Shown one piece after another: positions 44,144 through 55,846 of a stretch of DNA of 64,000 bases. The stretch comes from Paralithodes platypus (lineage: Eukaryota; Arthropoda; Malacostraca; Decapoda; Lithodidae). The position numbers and the translations under genes were made by a program. Each line of letters starts with the position of its first letter. Within the stretch, counting starts at the first letter, position 1. The stretch lies in contig CM064492.1 of NCBI GenBank assembly GCA_032716605.1, positions 48,739,344 to 48,803,343 on the forward strand, read 5' to 3'. The notes under the pieces were generated by a model. It was not told the DNA's origin. It saw only the letters and a program-made list of their open reading frames with translations, and did not search any database.

Positions 44144-44802
44144 GCATTATGTGGTGCGAGATGTGTCTTTGTTCGAGCATTATGTGGTGCGAGATGTGTC
44201 TTTGTTCGAGCATTATGTGGTGCGAGATGGGTCTTTGTTCGAGCATTATGTGGTGCGAGATGGGTCTTTGTTCGAGCATTATGTGGTGCGAGATGGGTCT
44301 TTGTTCGAGCATTATGTGGTGCGAGATGTGTCTTTGTTCGAGCATTATGTGGTGCGAGATGTCTTTGTTCGAGCATTATGTGGTGTGAGATGTGTCTTTG
44401 TTCGAGCATTATGTGGTGCGAGATGGGTCTTTGTTCGAGCATTATGTGGTGCGAGATGGGTCTTTGTTCGAGCATTATGCGGTGCGAGATGGGTCTTTGT
44501 ACGAGCATTATGTGGTGCGAGATGGGTCTTTGTTCGAGCATTATATGGTGCGAGATGGGTCTTTGTTCGAGCATTATGTGGTGCGAGATGGGTCTTTGTT
44601 CGAGCATTATGTGGTGCGAGATGGGTCTTTGTTCGAGCATTATGTGGTGCGAGATGGGTCTTTGTTCGAGCATTATGTGGTGCGAGATGGGTCTTTGTTC
44701 GAGCATTATGTGGTGCGAGATGGGTCTTTGTTCGAGCATTATGTGGTGCGAGATGGGTCTTTGTTCGAGCATTATGTGGTGCGAGATGGGTCTTTGTTCG
44801 AG
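44144..44802. repeat. 33-bp minisatellite, 20 copies
   Basis: Head-to-tail units with GCATTATGTGGTGCGAGATG and TCTTTGTTCGA. Nearly identical; variants are mostly GTGTC versus GGGTC. One unit near 44360 lacks two bases, so a frame read through the array changes there. Because 33 is a multiple of three and the unit lacks stops in most frames, long frames exist on both strands; none is a gene. Confidence 0.95.
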
Positions 44803-44886
44803 CGCTAGAGAAAAATAGCAAATTAGGTAATGCATTATTTATACAAAGGCAAAATATCACTGTCAGGTGGGCATAAAAAGGGTTAA

Positions 44887-45207
44887 GGGGGTCACCATTT
44901 TTGTTTTAGCTTTCTCTCCTTTTCTCTCTTTCCTTGGCTTGTATCCATTCGGCCCCATTCAGCCAATTGATTTAAGACGTTGTATGGAGAAATCTGGCTT
45001 TGCCGGAGAAATGTTTCTATCGAAAAATGTACAAATTTAGCTTGTTGTCAAAACAAAACAATATATATGCTGGCTTGCTGCCGCTCGCCAGGAAAATATT
45101 GACACCTAGATGGGGTAAACGTCTTAAAACAGTAGGCTGAATGGGGCCGAATGGATACAAGCCAAAGAGAGAGGGAGAGAAAGAGAAAACAAGCGAGGTG
45201 GGCTCCC
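44887..45207. mobile_element. TTAA foldback element (family A), copy 6
   Basis: TTAA at 44883-44886; TGAA at the right (45208-45211), probably a mutated TTAA. The left arm is shortened: the GGCGAGCGATAGCGAGCC core is missing. Confidence 0.85.
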
Positions 45208-45211
45208 TGAA

Positions 45212-46046
45212 GACTATATCAGTTAACCCTCTGACTACCATATACCCTCCATTTTAGCAGTTTATTTTGGATATCTTTAGACTATTTTACACAGCTGAGG
45301 AAGGATCTGTGGACATCAAAAGGGCATACAGACTATATCAATTAACCGTATGACTACCATTTAAGCAAAATGAACTTCTAAAATGGCCGAAGCGGGTCCA
45401 GAAAAATCGAGTACTACCCTCTTAATATTGGCTATACAAATATATAGAAAGGCAGCGTTACCAATTTCTGCCAGGTTAGTTTGATTACACTTTAGCTTGT
45501 GGTTTATTTTTATATTATGTAATCCTTCGTAAATCCTTTCTTCCTCCCACTCATCCCTCTTGGTTAGGGTCATTAGATGGTTTGCAGTTTGTTATAATAT
45601 TGTAATCCTTTGGTAATGCCTTCCTTCTTCCCCCTTATTCTCCTTTCCTTTGCTGACTTCTTCCCTCCCTTTCTCCTATCCTTTCCCCCACTAAACTCCT
45701 TAGTAGTTCCTTCCTTCCTCCCCCTCATCCATCTGTCCTTCGCCCGTATCTCCCCCCCCCCATCCTCAAAAAAATAAATACAAAATAATAATAATTAATA
45801 AATAAATAAATAAATAAACACCCCTCCCTCTCTCCCTCCACCACCATCCTCCCCCTCTCCCTCTCCCCCACATCTTACCCGCTCTTTTACCCCCCTCCCC
45901 CCCAGCCCCCAACACCCCCGGAAAGATAAACCCCCCAGACAGATTGTGCAACTTGTAGTCCGAAATTTGGCCAACCCCCCTCATGAATATCCAGCTTTAA
46001 GAACTCCGGCCTCGGCTACTGGGGGAAGGGGGCGGGGGGGAGGGGT

Positions 46047-46090
<44 letters not shown>

Positions 46091-46094
46091 TAGG
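45212..46094. other. Unassigned stretch with low-complexity parts
   Basis: It holds two copies of a segment with TTAACCSTMTGACTACCAT (45224 and 45344), a fragment of a TTAA-element end (45385-45425, GGTCCAGAAAAATCGAGTAC), C-rich tracts, (AATA)n at 45790-45818 and (GA)n at 46048-46090. No gene seen. Confidence 0.6.
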
Positions 46095-46322
46095 GGGCGG
46101 CTCAGAGGGTGGTTGGAAGGTGGGGAAGGGGATGAAGAAGGGGGGTTGGAAAGCCGAGAGGAGGAAGGCTTAGAGGGGGATTGGAAGGTCGGGAGGAGGG
46201 GGTTGGAAGGTTGGGAGGAGGAGGGTTCAGAGGGGGGTTGGAAGGTTGGGGTGAGAGGGCTCAGAGGGGGGTTGGAAGGTTGGGAGGAGGAGGGTTCAGA
46301 GGGGAGCTGGAAGGTTGGGGGG
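46095..46322. repeat. G-rich ~35-bp minisatellite, block a
   Basis: Units of GGTTGGAAGGTTGGG and GGAGGGTTCAGAGGGG. This is the first block of the array that continues at 47242, 49276, 58156 and 61925 between inserted elements. Unit variants here have GGTTCAGAG or GGCTTAGAG. Confidence 0.9.
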
Positions 46323-46325
46323 AGT

Positions 46326-47241
46326 ACATAGGTAAACAAGCAACAACGATACATGCGACCCCTTGAGGTTACTTGCCCTCCAAAACAAGTGCTGTTCCAA
46401 GTGTTGCAACAGTATTTCGGTGAGAATGTGGGAAATTATATCAAGATCTATTAGGTTATTGAACAAACACTACTAAAGAAAATAATTTATTCAATTACAA
46501 ATGCAGTCAACCTTGGGTTCAGGGCAAAGTGCTTGTCTAGGCGAACTTTGAAGGAATCAACGGTATTGCAGTCTATGACATCTCGGGGAAGCCCATTCCA
46601 CAAGTTGAATCCTCGATTGAAGAAGGTATTCTTGGATTCGTTACAGTTGAATGATTTACCAATGATTTTGCAGCCATTTCTCCGCGTGTAGTTTGATTGG
46701 TCAATCGTAAAATATTTATTACAGTTCATGTTGTCGATGCCTTTATTGATCTTGAAAACTTGAATAAGGTCACCTCTCAATCTGCGCTTGGTTAGTGGAT
46801 ATACATTTAGTTCTTTAACACGTTCCTCGTATGGTTTGTTCCGAAGACAGGGTATCATCTTGGTAGCTCTACGTTGAACTCGTTCCAATTTGTCTATATC
46901 TTTCTGATAATAAGGGCACCAGAACTGAACGCAGTATTCCAAAAGTGGACGGACTAATGAATTGTAAAGGGTGAGGTTAATGTCTTTTGATTTATGTTCA
47001 AATGATCTATCTATGAAACCTATAATTTTCTTTGCCTTCTTAACAACTTCAGCACAATGTTGACTTGGTTTTAAGTTACTGGATATTGTTACTCCTAAAT
47101 CGGTTTACCGGTCTACACTCTTTAGCTGGGTGCCATTCATCAAGTAGTCTGCTTTTTCATTGCGGTATCCGCTATGAAGTACTTTACACTTATCTTCATT
47201 GAAACACATTTGCCAGATTTTAGCCCATTGTGAAAGCTTGT
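46326..47241 (-). mobile_element. CR1-like LINE, diverged 5'-truncated copy
   Basis: It lies between two blocks of the minisatellite. The left border is the LINE 3' end (GTACATAGGTAAACAAGC, a changed form of the other copies' GTACAAAGGAAATCAAGC). The right border cuts the RT domain after GTGAAAGCTTGTTTA. A clearly more diverged subfamily than copies 1-3. Confidence 0.85.
46487..47241 (-). pseudogene. CR1-like LINE ORF2 end (post-RT domain)
   Basis: An open frame of 151 codons (46942-46487) has CPYYQKDIDKLERVQRR, NKPYEERVKELNVYPLT and WNGLPRDVIDCNTVDSFK. The preceding part to 47241 continues the same domain with changes. The RT catalytic box is not included. Protein differs from copy 2 at many positions, so the copy is older or from a sister lineage. 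Confidence 0.85.
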
Positions 47242-47700
47242 TTAGAGGGCTCAGAGGGGGGTTGGAAGGTTAGGGGGAAGGAGGGGGGGGGAAGGAGGGC
47301 TCAGAGAGGGTTGGAAGGATGGGGGGGAAGGAGGGCTCAGAGGGGGGTTGAAGGTGGGGGGGGGGGGATGAGGGCTCAGAGGGGCTTGGAAGGTTGGGGG
47401 AAGGAGGCTCAGAGGGGGTTGGAAGGTTGGGGGAGGAGGGATTGGAAGGTTGGGGGGGGGAAGGAGGGCTCAGATGGGGGGGGGGGGTTATGGGGAGGAG
47501 GGGGGTTTGGAAGGTTGTGGGAGGAGGGCTCAGAGGGGGGTTGGAAGGTTGGGGGGAAGGGGGTTGGAAGGTGGGGGGGAAGGAGGGCTCAGAGGGGGGT
47601 TGAAAGGTTGGGGGGAGGAAGGGGGTTGGAAGGTTGGGGGCAAGGAGGGCTCAGAGGGAGGTTGGAAGGTTATGGGGAAGAGGGGGTTTGAATTTTGTTT
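47242..47700. repeat. G-rich ~35-bp minisatellite, block b
   Basis: The same unit as block a with GGAGGGCTCAGAGGGG. Its last unit (from about 47644) is the left arm of the inverted duplication that follows. Confidence 0.9.
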
Positions 47701-47927
47701 TTGTTTTTTAAGAGACAATGAACGGAGGAAGGAAAAACAGATAAAACAAAAAGGTTCATGTGCCTAAAGGCACATGGTTATTGATTCTGATGCCTTTAGG
47801 CACATGGACCTTTTTGTTTTATCTGTGTTTTTCCTTCGTCCGTTCATTGTCTCTTAAAAAAAAAAAAAAAAAAAAAAATCCAAACCCCCTCCTCCCCATA
47901 ACCTTCCAACCTCCCTCCGAGCCCTCC
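47644..47927. repeat. Inverted duplication with ~130-bp arms
   Basis: 47644-47770 is the near-perfect inverse of 47791-47927. The arms include a minisatellite unit, GGGGGTTTGRATTTTG, an A/T-run, AGAGACAATGAACGGA and GATAAAACAAAAAGG. GTGCCTAAAGGCAC sits at each inner edge; about 20 bases separate the arms. The poly(A) in the right arm (47858-47877) is longer than its left counterpart. Confidence 0.9.
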
Positions 47928-47929
47928 AT

Positions 47930-49275
47930 TCATAAAATGTTTGTAACAACTGGATTTAAACATTTGTAGATTGTAAGTTTGTGGAAAGCAATTCGAGGGA
48001 AGTGAATTCCAAAGAGTAGTAGCTCTGGGTATAAATGAATTCTGATAAGCAGAAGTTCTGCATTGTGGAAGAGAAAGTGTAAATTCATGGGCGCTCTCAG
48101 CTGCCCTAGTTCTACGGGGAAAGATGTGGAGAGGAGGCACAATTGAAGCAAGTTCCTCGGAATTATTGCTGTGAAAATATCTGTATAATAATGCAAGGGA
48201 TGGAACGTTTCTTCGTATGGATAATGTAGGAAGGTCCTGTGTGATTGCAGGATTATTGATTAATCTAATAGCTTTATTTTGAATTTTGTCCAACTGCCTC
48301 AATGCAACCACTCCACTTCCACTCCACAGAGGTGAACAGTAATCCATCTGAGAACGCACATGACTTTTATATATTACGGCCAACTGCTCGTCAGTGAAGA
48401 ATTCTCGAACTCTGTACAGGAGTCCCAGTTTTTTAGAGGCATTCTTAGCAATGCTTCTAACATAATGTGTCCAGCTCAAGTTAGTAGTTAATGTTACACC
48501 GAGAATGTCAATACTAGGGGAAGTGGGAATATTTACATCATTAAAAAATATATGGGAGTCAGTGAGATTCTGTCGGTTAGCAAATTGAATATACTTGGTT
48601 TTCTGTGCATTAAAGGAAATTAGATTCTTTTGTCCCCATTCATTAATTCTAGAAAGGTCCTGGTTCAGAGAAATTGCAGTGTTTATTTTTGAATTTATAA
48701 GATCGGGTTGGGTGAAAGAATTGGTAAATGTGAAGGAACTGTGGAGTGTTGAGTCATCTGCATAGGAATATATTGGATTATGAGTGGTAGATATGAGATC
48801 ATTGATATGAATGAGGAACAGAGTTGGGGCCAAAACTGATCCCTGGGGAACACCATCATTTATTGAGTGAAATTGAGAATAAAGGCCATCTACCATTACA
48901 CGTATTTTTCTGTTATGAAGATAAGAAGAAATTAGTGGAACTAATGATGCAAAGCCGTAGTGTGACATCTTCGACAATAAGGATTGATGCCAGCCAGACT
49001 CTATCAAATGCCTTTGATATATCCAGTGCTATTGTATGTGTTTCACCATGTTGGTCTGTAGCTTGGTTGATTTGATGCGTAAGAAGGCAAAGAATGTCTG
49101 CAGTTGATCGACATCGTCTAAAACCATATTGCCTATCACTGATTAATTTATTATTCTCAAGATGCTTAATTATGTGTTTATTTTATATAATTTCAAAGAC
49201 TTTACCAAGAGTGGAAGTTATAGCTATTGGTCTGTAGTTTGATGGATCTGAAGAGGCACCTTTTTTAGGAACTGG
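47930..49275 (-). mobile_element. YADDST LINE, second type, 5'-truncated
   Basis: It lies between the inverted duplication and minisatellite block c. Related to the 5.8-8.5 kb LINE (same SYADDST box and C-terminal WNSLPS block) but a different subfamily. The 5' junction at 49275 is abrupt, inside the RT (GACTGG, then minisatellite). The 3' UTR seems absent: the coding frame runs straight into the palindrome arm. Confidence 0.8.
47935..49275 (-). pseudogene. YADDST LINE ORF2 remnant (reverse transcriptase)
   Basis: The right end has RT motifs SNYRPIAITS and LDISKAFDRVW in one frame, with a TAA in the early RT (near 49180). A 4-base duplication (TGGC) near 48990 then shifts the frame. The long frame (49007 down to about 47935) has DGVPQGSVLAPTLF, SYADDST (codons at 48753-48764), ILGVTLTTNLSW, MDYCSPLWSG and the C-terminal TTLWNSLPSNCFPQTYNLQ. 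Two breaks and 5' truncation make it inactive. Confidence 0.85.
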
Positions 49276-49896
49276 ATGGAGGTTGGGGGAAGGAGGGCTC
49301 GGGGGGGGGTTGGAAGGTTAGGGGGAGCAGGGGGGTTGGAAGGTTGGGGGGAGGAGGGGGGTTGGAAGGTTGGGGAAAAGTAGGGTTGGAAGGTTGGGGG
49401 GAGGAGGGGGGTTGAAAGGTTGGGGGGGGAGAGGGGGATGGAAGGTTGGGGAGAAGGAGGGCTCAGAGGGGGTTTGGAAGGTTAGGGGGGAAGGAAGGGT
49501 CAGAGGGGGGTTGGAAGGTGGGGGGAAGGAGGGCTCAGAGGGGGGTTGGAAGGTGGGGGGAAGGAGGGCTCAGAGGGGGGTTGGAAGGTGGGGTGAAGGA
49601 AGGTTCCGAGGGGGGTTGGAAGGTGGGGGGGAAGGAGGGCTCAGAGGGGGATTGGAAGGTTGGGGGGGAGGAGGACTTAGAGGGGGGTTGGAAGGTGGAG
49701 GGGAGAAGGACTTAGAGGGGGATTGGAAGGTTGAGGGGAGGAGGACTTAGAGGGGGGTTGGAAGGTAGGAGGGAGGAGGGCTTAGATGGGGGTTGAAAGG
49801 TTGGGGGGGAGGAGGGGGAGGAGGGGGGTTGGAAGGTGGGGGGAAGGAGGGCTCAGAGGGGGTTGAAAGGTTGGGGAAGGAGGGCTCAGAGGGGGG
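49276..49896. repeat. G-rich ~35-bp minisatellite, block c
   Basis: Same unit. Its last unit ends CAGAGGGGGG at 49896, directly at the start of the Gypsy LTR. Confidence 0.9.
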
Positions 49897-51689
49897 TGTT
49901 ATGACCGGGACTACCAATAAAACAAGGGCACTTAATGATTGGACTAGTAATAGGGCACTATGCAACAACGGTACGCTAGATCCAAACCCTCGAACTTATA
50001 TGCCGGCGAACAAAACACCTATACCCTCCAGGGTTAATCTGCGATAGCGGGGTATCCTTAACTGGGCATAAATGTACTCTACTTCAGGCTAACCTACACT
50101 GGTATAGCCTGATGACGAACAAGATGCAAGTTACGTTAAAATGCATAAAAAGGAATCTATGGAAAGATCAATCAAATCACTGCAAGATTTAATACAATAA
50201 AAAGATGCTTCAATACAGTTACTCTAAACAACAATAAACTCGTCACTCCTATCTGAAAGAAAGTGAAGTATAGTCCTACAGCATAGACCTGGAAACTTCT
50301 GAAGAAAGTCTGATGCTCATAAGATGCTCGTACTAATCTTGAACTATATAAAGGCAGGAGGCAGGACACCACACGTGTAAATCGAATACACTAAAAGATA
50401 GGACATAATAATGTTAACTGACACGAGAATACTATAAATGCGCAACGGTAGCAATGCGCGACACTAAAAGAAGTACTTCGTCATCAACGAAACAGTCTGC
50501 TATGGTTGTGCGGCTCCGCAACAACCTAGACTAATAAATGCTGTGAATAATAATGTGCACATATCAAAGAGCTTATATTTAATACTAACAAGTGTCTACT
50601 CGATTAATAATGTCTAGCTGGGATACTCTAGGTAAGGAACTGGGGTTGAGCAAGACAGGCTCGTAGCCTAGCGATGTCCTTAAGACTGCATCCTTTAAGT
50701 TACGTTAATTCACAAGGGGGCTCTCTCGAGAGATCCAGATCACAAGTATCTGGTTCTATCCTGGCGACCCTCTAAAGACAAGCAAAGAGGCAGCAAAGTG
50801 TGGAACTGGTACAGGCCAAAACCCTCAGTCAACACAATGCTGCACTCGCAAAGGACGCAACCGAAAAGACAACCAAGGCTACCACAAGACCGGTCGAAGT
50901 CGTGTACGTATAAGCAAACCGTACACACATCGGAGACAACGACTACAGTTACCTTATCCCAGTCTAGCATTAAATAAAAGAGCAGAAACACTAAATCAAT
51001 AATGGAGACACACTAAGTTCTTAACTTATACTAACTAAGAACCCTCAAACCTATTCTAAGTACATGTAAATATCTCTGAGGACGGCGCATGCAATACAAT
51101 GGGCCGGCTATGACAACCGTATGCAGAACCCAAGGGGAGTGTTGTGCAGTTAATAAAGGTTAGAGTATGGAAATAGAGAATCGAGTGAGAGAAACAGTGG
51201 TAAAGGTGGTGATCGGGAGAGAGTATGCAAAGGGATGTTAGAAGCATATGCGCCAAGCCTGTTCTGACGAGGACAGCTCCTGGGGACCCTCATGGAGGAG
51301 GTAAGTTACACAGGAGCCCGCAAAGGCGCGATGGTCGGCCAATCACGGGCCGAGACGTCACAAGACAGCAGGTGTCACGTGACACAGCAAGACACGCTGT
51401 CCAATAGCGAGCGAGAGGCAGGAATGCACCCGTACACAAAGACACTCACTACCTCCTCGCTCTGAAAGTCTTTCTCATTCCCACGCTGGTACTATTATCA
51501 CTACTGTTGATATAAAATAAAACCCGTTGTCACAGACAAAAACAAAGACCACCACTGGACTGTCTGTGATAATGCGATTACTAGGAAAGAAAGAACAACA
51601 TTCTCTGATAACTGTAACCCATTTCGATATCCCTGGCGAGCGCTAGTGGCTAACGAGAGGCGATTCTGCCAACGCTGGTAGGCGTCACA
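49897..51689 (-). repeat. Gypsy 3' LTR (1793 bp)
   Basis: It matches the 5' LTR at 56203-58155 nearly throughout but lacks a 160-bp tandem duplication present there. No substantial frame. A purine-rich stretch before it on the sense strand (GGGTGGGG, at about 51690-51697) fits the polypurine tract. A GCGGCTCCGC hairpin lies near 50508. Confidence 0.9.
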
Positions 51690-52099
51690 CCCCACCCAAG
51701 ATATGGGACGCTCAACATGAGGCGAGCACCATATCTGACAAGGCAGAATGCCGACAAGACCCACCACACCTAGCCACTCCACCAGAAATGAAATGCAAAG
51801 CTCTTTCTTAAATAAAAACAAAATGTTAGCATAAAGAAAATCTTACAACCCCTCCCAAACACAATAGTATAATTTAGCCTGCTATGTTCCCTGAGCGAGC
51901 TTCACAGAGCCCAGCCTACTAAGTGAAAGACAGGTTCAACTTAGGACTTTAGCTATAACATTGGCAACTTACAATTAACTATCAAAATGAAAGAGTTTTT
52001 ATGTGATTTTTTATTTAATTTTAATGTTGTTTTTGACGGCTGCTCTACAGGGGCAAGCCTGGTTTTTCTCCACTCTCAATCACACACTGACTGAACGGC
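51690..52099. other. Non-coding interior segment before the 3' LTR
   Basis: No frame beyond about 100 codons and no integrase motif. The segment next to the LTR is a candidate polypurine tract; the rest is AT-rich 3' UTR-like sequence. Confidence 0.5.
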
Positions 52100-54573
52100 G
52101 AGGGTTCTCCTTAAGACATACCCTCCCATGACAAACAATCAGCCAGAACATTATCAGTGCCCTTAACATGCCACACATCCAACTTGTGTTCCGGCAGCAA
52201 AACAACACCTGACAATGATAAACTGCCCAGTTCATCACAAGACTGGCACTTCTCTTCGCTCTCTCCGGCAATGGGACCTGCCAATAACCTTTCACTAGTT
52301 CTACCTTCGTGATAAATGAGGCAGCCCCGATGCGGTCTATGGTGTCGTCAACTCTAGGTAAGGTATAGGCGTCTGTCAGGGATAATGAACACACATTCTT
52401 GCAATACACTGATCTTGCCACTCAACTCAGGTTGCAAACTCACTGGCAATGACCACTCACGATATCCCTTATCCCTCAGACCCTTTTTCCATATGTAGTC
52501 TAGCTCTGCTTTCACAACAGGCTGTCGAGCAGGATTTAGACGGTAGGGAATTAACTTGAGCCTTGCACTGTCTCCAGCCTCCATGTCGGATTCTACCCCG
52601 TACATCAGGCCTGGAGAAACAACAAACATGCGGACGTACTGCCACAGCCTAGTAAACAACTTCTCTTGGCGCTTAGGAACAAGAGGTTGCAACTTATCTC
52701 GAAGAACAACATGCTCATTGCCCTCCCACAACCCAGTAGAGACCGCAGTTTCTACACTATAGTCTCCCTCCTTCTCCACCTTTGTCCCTAGAACAGCCAG
52801 GTCATGAGAGGGACAATCTGTACCACCTGTGCAGTCACCCCCATAGTTCATAATTGCTAAGGCTTCCCCGCCGATACCGTACATGCGCACCCCCGCATTC
52901 CTTGCGACTACATCTGCCTGCGCAGCATCACCGCCTTCAGCGACATGGCCAAATACAGTCGGTCTATGGTAGGTCTGTTGCATATTACTAGAGCAGCATT
53001 GGGAGGCTATGCGACGACCGGGCGCATCCACTCCACAGCCAACCTCGCCAATCTGCTCAATGTCCTTAGTCAAACCACCACCCTTGGCAGCCATGGGTCG
53101 ACCCTGACCTGACAACCATGCCAAAGCCTCGTCGCCCACCTTGAACCACTGAAACAACGTGGCCAACGGTCTACTCACACTCAAATGACCTGCCAGCGGG
53201 ACCTCGTGCACCGCATGAGTTATGAGGCCTGGGTGCTCGGCACAAACAGTGGGGTATGAACCGAGCAGGGGCTGGAGCGCTGCACACTGCTGCTCAGGCA
53301 GGTGCTCTAGCGCTTCCACAGCCACCTGGCTCGTGTCCCCCGCCCACTGCTCCACCGAGACATGACAATCCCAACTCTCCTCCATCTGAGCCCCACTGCC
53401 CCCCTCTCCTTCTCCACCTTGGCCGCTGCAGACCAACACAGGGACAGTAGGCTGCTCAGGTGGTTGCCTCACAAACTCCTTCGCCAGGTTCACATGAAAT
53501 GCTTCCCCGTCCTCGAGTTCAATAGCTCCGTTCCCACAACTCTCCTCCACCTGGGAACTACTCTGTCGCGGAGTGCCATCACGCCCTACCATGTCACTAG
53601 GGGGGACAGGTTCTGGGGCCACTCTGGAGCTCATCTTTGGTGCAAATATTGAGTCGCTAAGAAGAGCCGCTGGATCAAAACTCACAAAACTTCTCCCAAC
53701 TTTAGCTTTCTCCTTCCGACCGTTCCTCCGCTGGTCTAGAGACTGAGGAATAGGCTGTGACACCTTAGATGCACGAGATCGGGTGACAACACACGCCATC
53801 TGCTGTAATTGACAGCTCTCGACCAACTTCTGCCCCTCCCTACTCACGTCGGCCGTCCTCTCGGCAACGACTAAGGATGGAACCTCAGAAGTAGGCACCG
53901 CAAAGTCGTTGCCGAGAAGAAAGTCGACGCCTTCTACTGGCAGTTTCTCTACAATTCCAACATCTATCTCTCGTGTCACACCATCAACCTCCAGCTCCAC
54001 TCGAACCAACGGGTATGACCGTGTAGCATTAATACTCTGCACCACAACTACCCGTGCCGCGTTTATAGGTTGGCCTGTAAAGTTTTTCATCAGAGTCTGG
54101 GATGCACCTGCATCACGCAACAAATCCAACCCATGCTTGCAACCAGCCCAACTCACGCAGCCACGCCCTCTATGGTCGCAAAAAGCATCGCAGAAAGGTT
54201 TCGAGCCTTCCGGACACTCCTTCACTGGCTGTGCCCCTGCATCTGACATATCACCCCGGGTAAACGCAGAAGACCTCAGAGACACCCCAATGTTGCTAGC
54301 CAAAGACACGACTGCTGTAGGTTGGTTACTAGGGCAGGAACGTGCAAATTGCCCCTTTTCATGACACTTAAAACACTCTACTTCACCCTTGGACTTCCCC
54401 TGAGGTGGGGAAGGGCCCTGACCTTTCTTAAACGGGACGGTTTTTGGTTTGTGATCAAAATTAGTATCATTGCTCTCACTTTTGTTATTAAATGTTGCAT
54501 TACTGACTCGGGGGGGTTGGAGTGTTGCGCCCCTTGTTAACTGCATCGGTCCGTTGTGCAGACCCGCACCCAC
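52100..54573 (-). pseudogene. Gypsy pol remnant: zinc knuckle, protease, start of RT joined to end of RNase H
   Basis: The frame at 54573-52354 starts with a zinc knuckle CFKCHEKGQFARSC in which the usual His is Gln, then a retropepsin-like LLRDAGAS (usual DTGAS) and LLGNDFA. It ends with PYRLNPARQPVVK, the start of RT. A frame change near 52400 is followed by TLPRVDDTIDRIG and KGYWQVPL (52421-52080). In another frame directly after, HVKGTDNVLADCLS is the very end of an RNase H domain. The RT catalytic centre, most of RNase H and the integrase are thus deleted. Breaks are described only. The copy cannot move by itself. Confidence 0.85.
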
Positions 54574-55846
54574 GAATCAGCGATAATCTCAGGTCAGCCA
54601 ACTCAGCTGCCTTTTGTAGAGTTATAGGTTGTTTCTCTTTGAGGTTCAATGTCAGGTCGCTGCCTGTGCATTTAAAAAATTGCTCTAGAAGGAATAACTG
54701 CTCAAGCTCTTCGAACGTTGTCACCTTCTCTGACCTCAGCCAATTTCTCAAAGCATCAGACAGTTCCCGGGCATGTTCTAGAAAAGGGCACTCACGACCC
54801 TTCGTAACACCCCGAAACCTCAACCTATATGTCTCTGGTTGTAACTCGTACGCCCGCAGAACAGCTTCCTTCAATACCTCATAATCGATGCAAGACTCCA
54901 AGGGCAACGCATCATTTGCCTTGAGTCCTTTGCCAACCAACCTAGAGGAAACAAGGGCTGCCCACTTAACCTCGGGCCATTGGTGCTCCCGGCACTTCTT
55001 CTCAAAACGCAGGAAAAACTCGGTGACACCCGACTCGTCAAATGCATGGACTAACTTAAGAAGGTGCGTTAAAGACTGATCAAGACCTCGATTCCCAGAA
55101 CCGAGACGCTGCCCTGTCGACTCCACCCGAGACTTCTCAAGCTCTATGTCTACACAGTACTTCGTAGCCTCAACCTGAAGCTCAGCCTCACATATGGCCT
55201 TTCTCTCCTCAGCCTGAATCCTAAGCTCAGCTTCCCGCTGCTGCTGCTGCATCCTAAGCTCAGATTCCCGCTGCTGCTGCTGCTGCCTGAGCTCAGCCTC
55301 ATACTTTCGTTGCTAGAGCTCAGCCTCATGCTTTCGCTGCTCGAGTTTGGCGAGTTCGAGCTGAAACAACATCTCGGAAGACAAACCCTGAGGAGGGGGT
55401 GCTACTATTGGGGACCCACCCCATCAATCACCTAGATGCATACCCAACCGCCAGCGGACATCGGCCTGCGGGAACGTACCCGGCTCCAGAGCCCGAGGGG
55501 GCGCCATGGTAGGAGTCGAGTGGAATGGAGGCTGGGCCGAAGGTGCCCCAGCTCCCGCTCTACCCGAAGCCCCACGCACCCCACCGAGCACACAGGTAAC
55601 CAGCTCACCTCTCGACAAACCGCTAGTACCGGGAAACCCTAAGACCGTGGCTACACACTGCAGTCCGTACCGGTCTATCCCCGACACACGATCCGCTGAC
55701 ACCGGTTCCTCCAAAAATATCCGAGCATCCTCCTCATTGTTCACCACCCGAACGCCGCTAAACAACTCCACCTTCTCCACCTCCTCGCTTGCTTCCCGTA
55801 CTGTGTCCTCACTGTGCACTGATCCGTCGTTCGACATAGTGTCCAC
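54500..55846 (-). pseudogene. Gypsy gag with two nonsense codons
   Basis: One frame runs from the ATG at 55846 to 54500, broken by TGA at 55424-55426 and TAG at 55313-55315. The head is acidic and then Pro/Gly-rich. A coiled-coil-like stretch of Gln/Glu/Arg repeats (about 55340-55180) follows. A SCAN-like capsid domain comes next, with YRLRFRGVTKG, FLEHARELSDALRNWL, FLLEQFFK and LQKAAELADL. The downstream zinc knuckle lies in the other frame, in the pol entry, after a shift near 54570. CAG repeats code the Gln runs near 55245-55280. Confidence 0.85.

Noticed and set aside
44107..44876. Frames of 231-242 codons in the 33-bp array
   Set aside because: Open on both strands and in several frames because the unit is a multiple of three; no gene signals.
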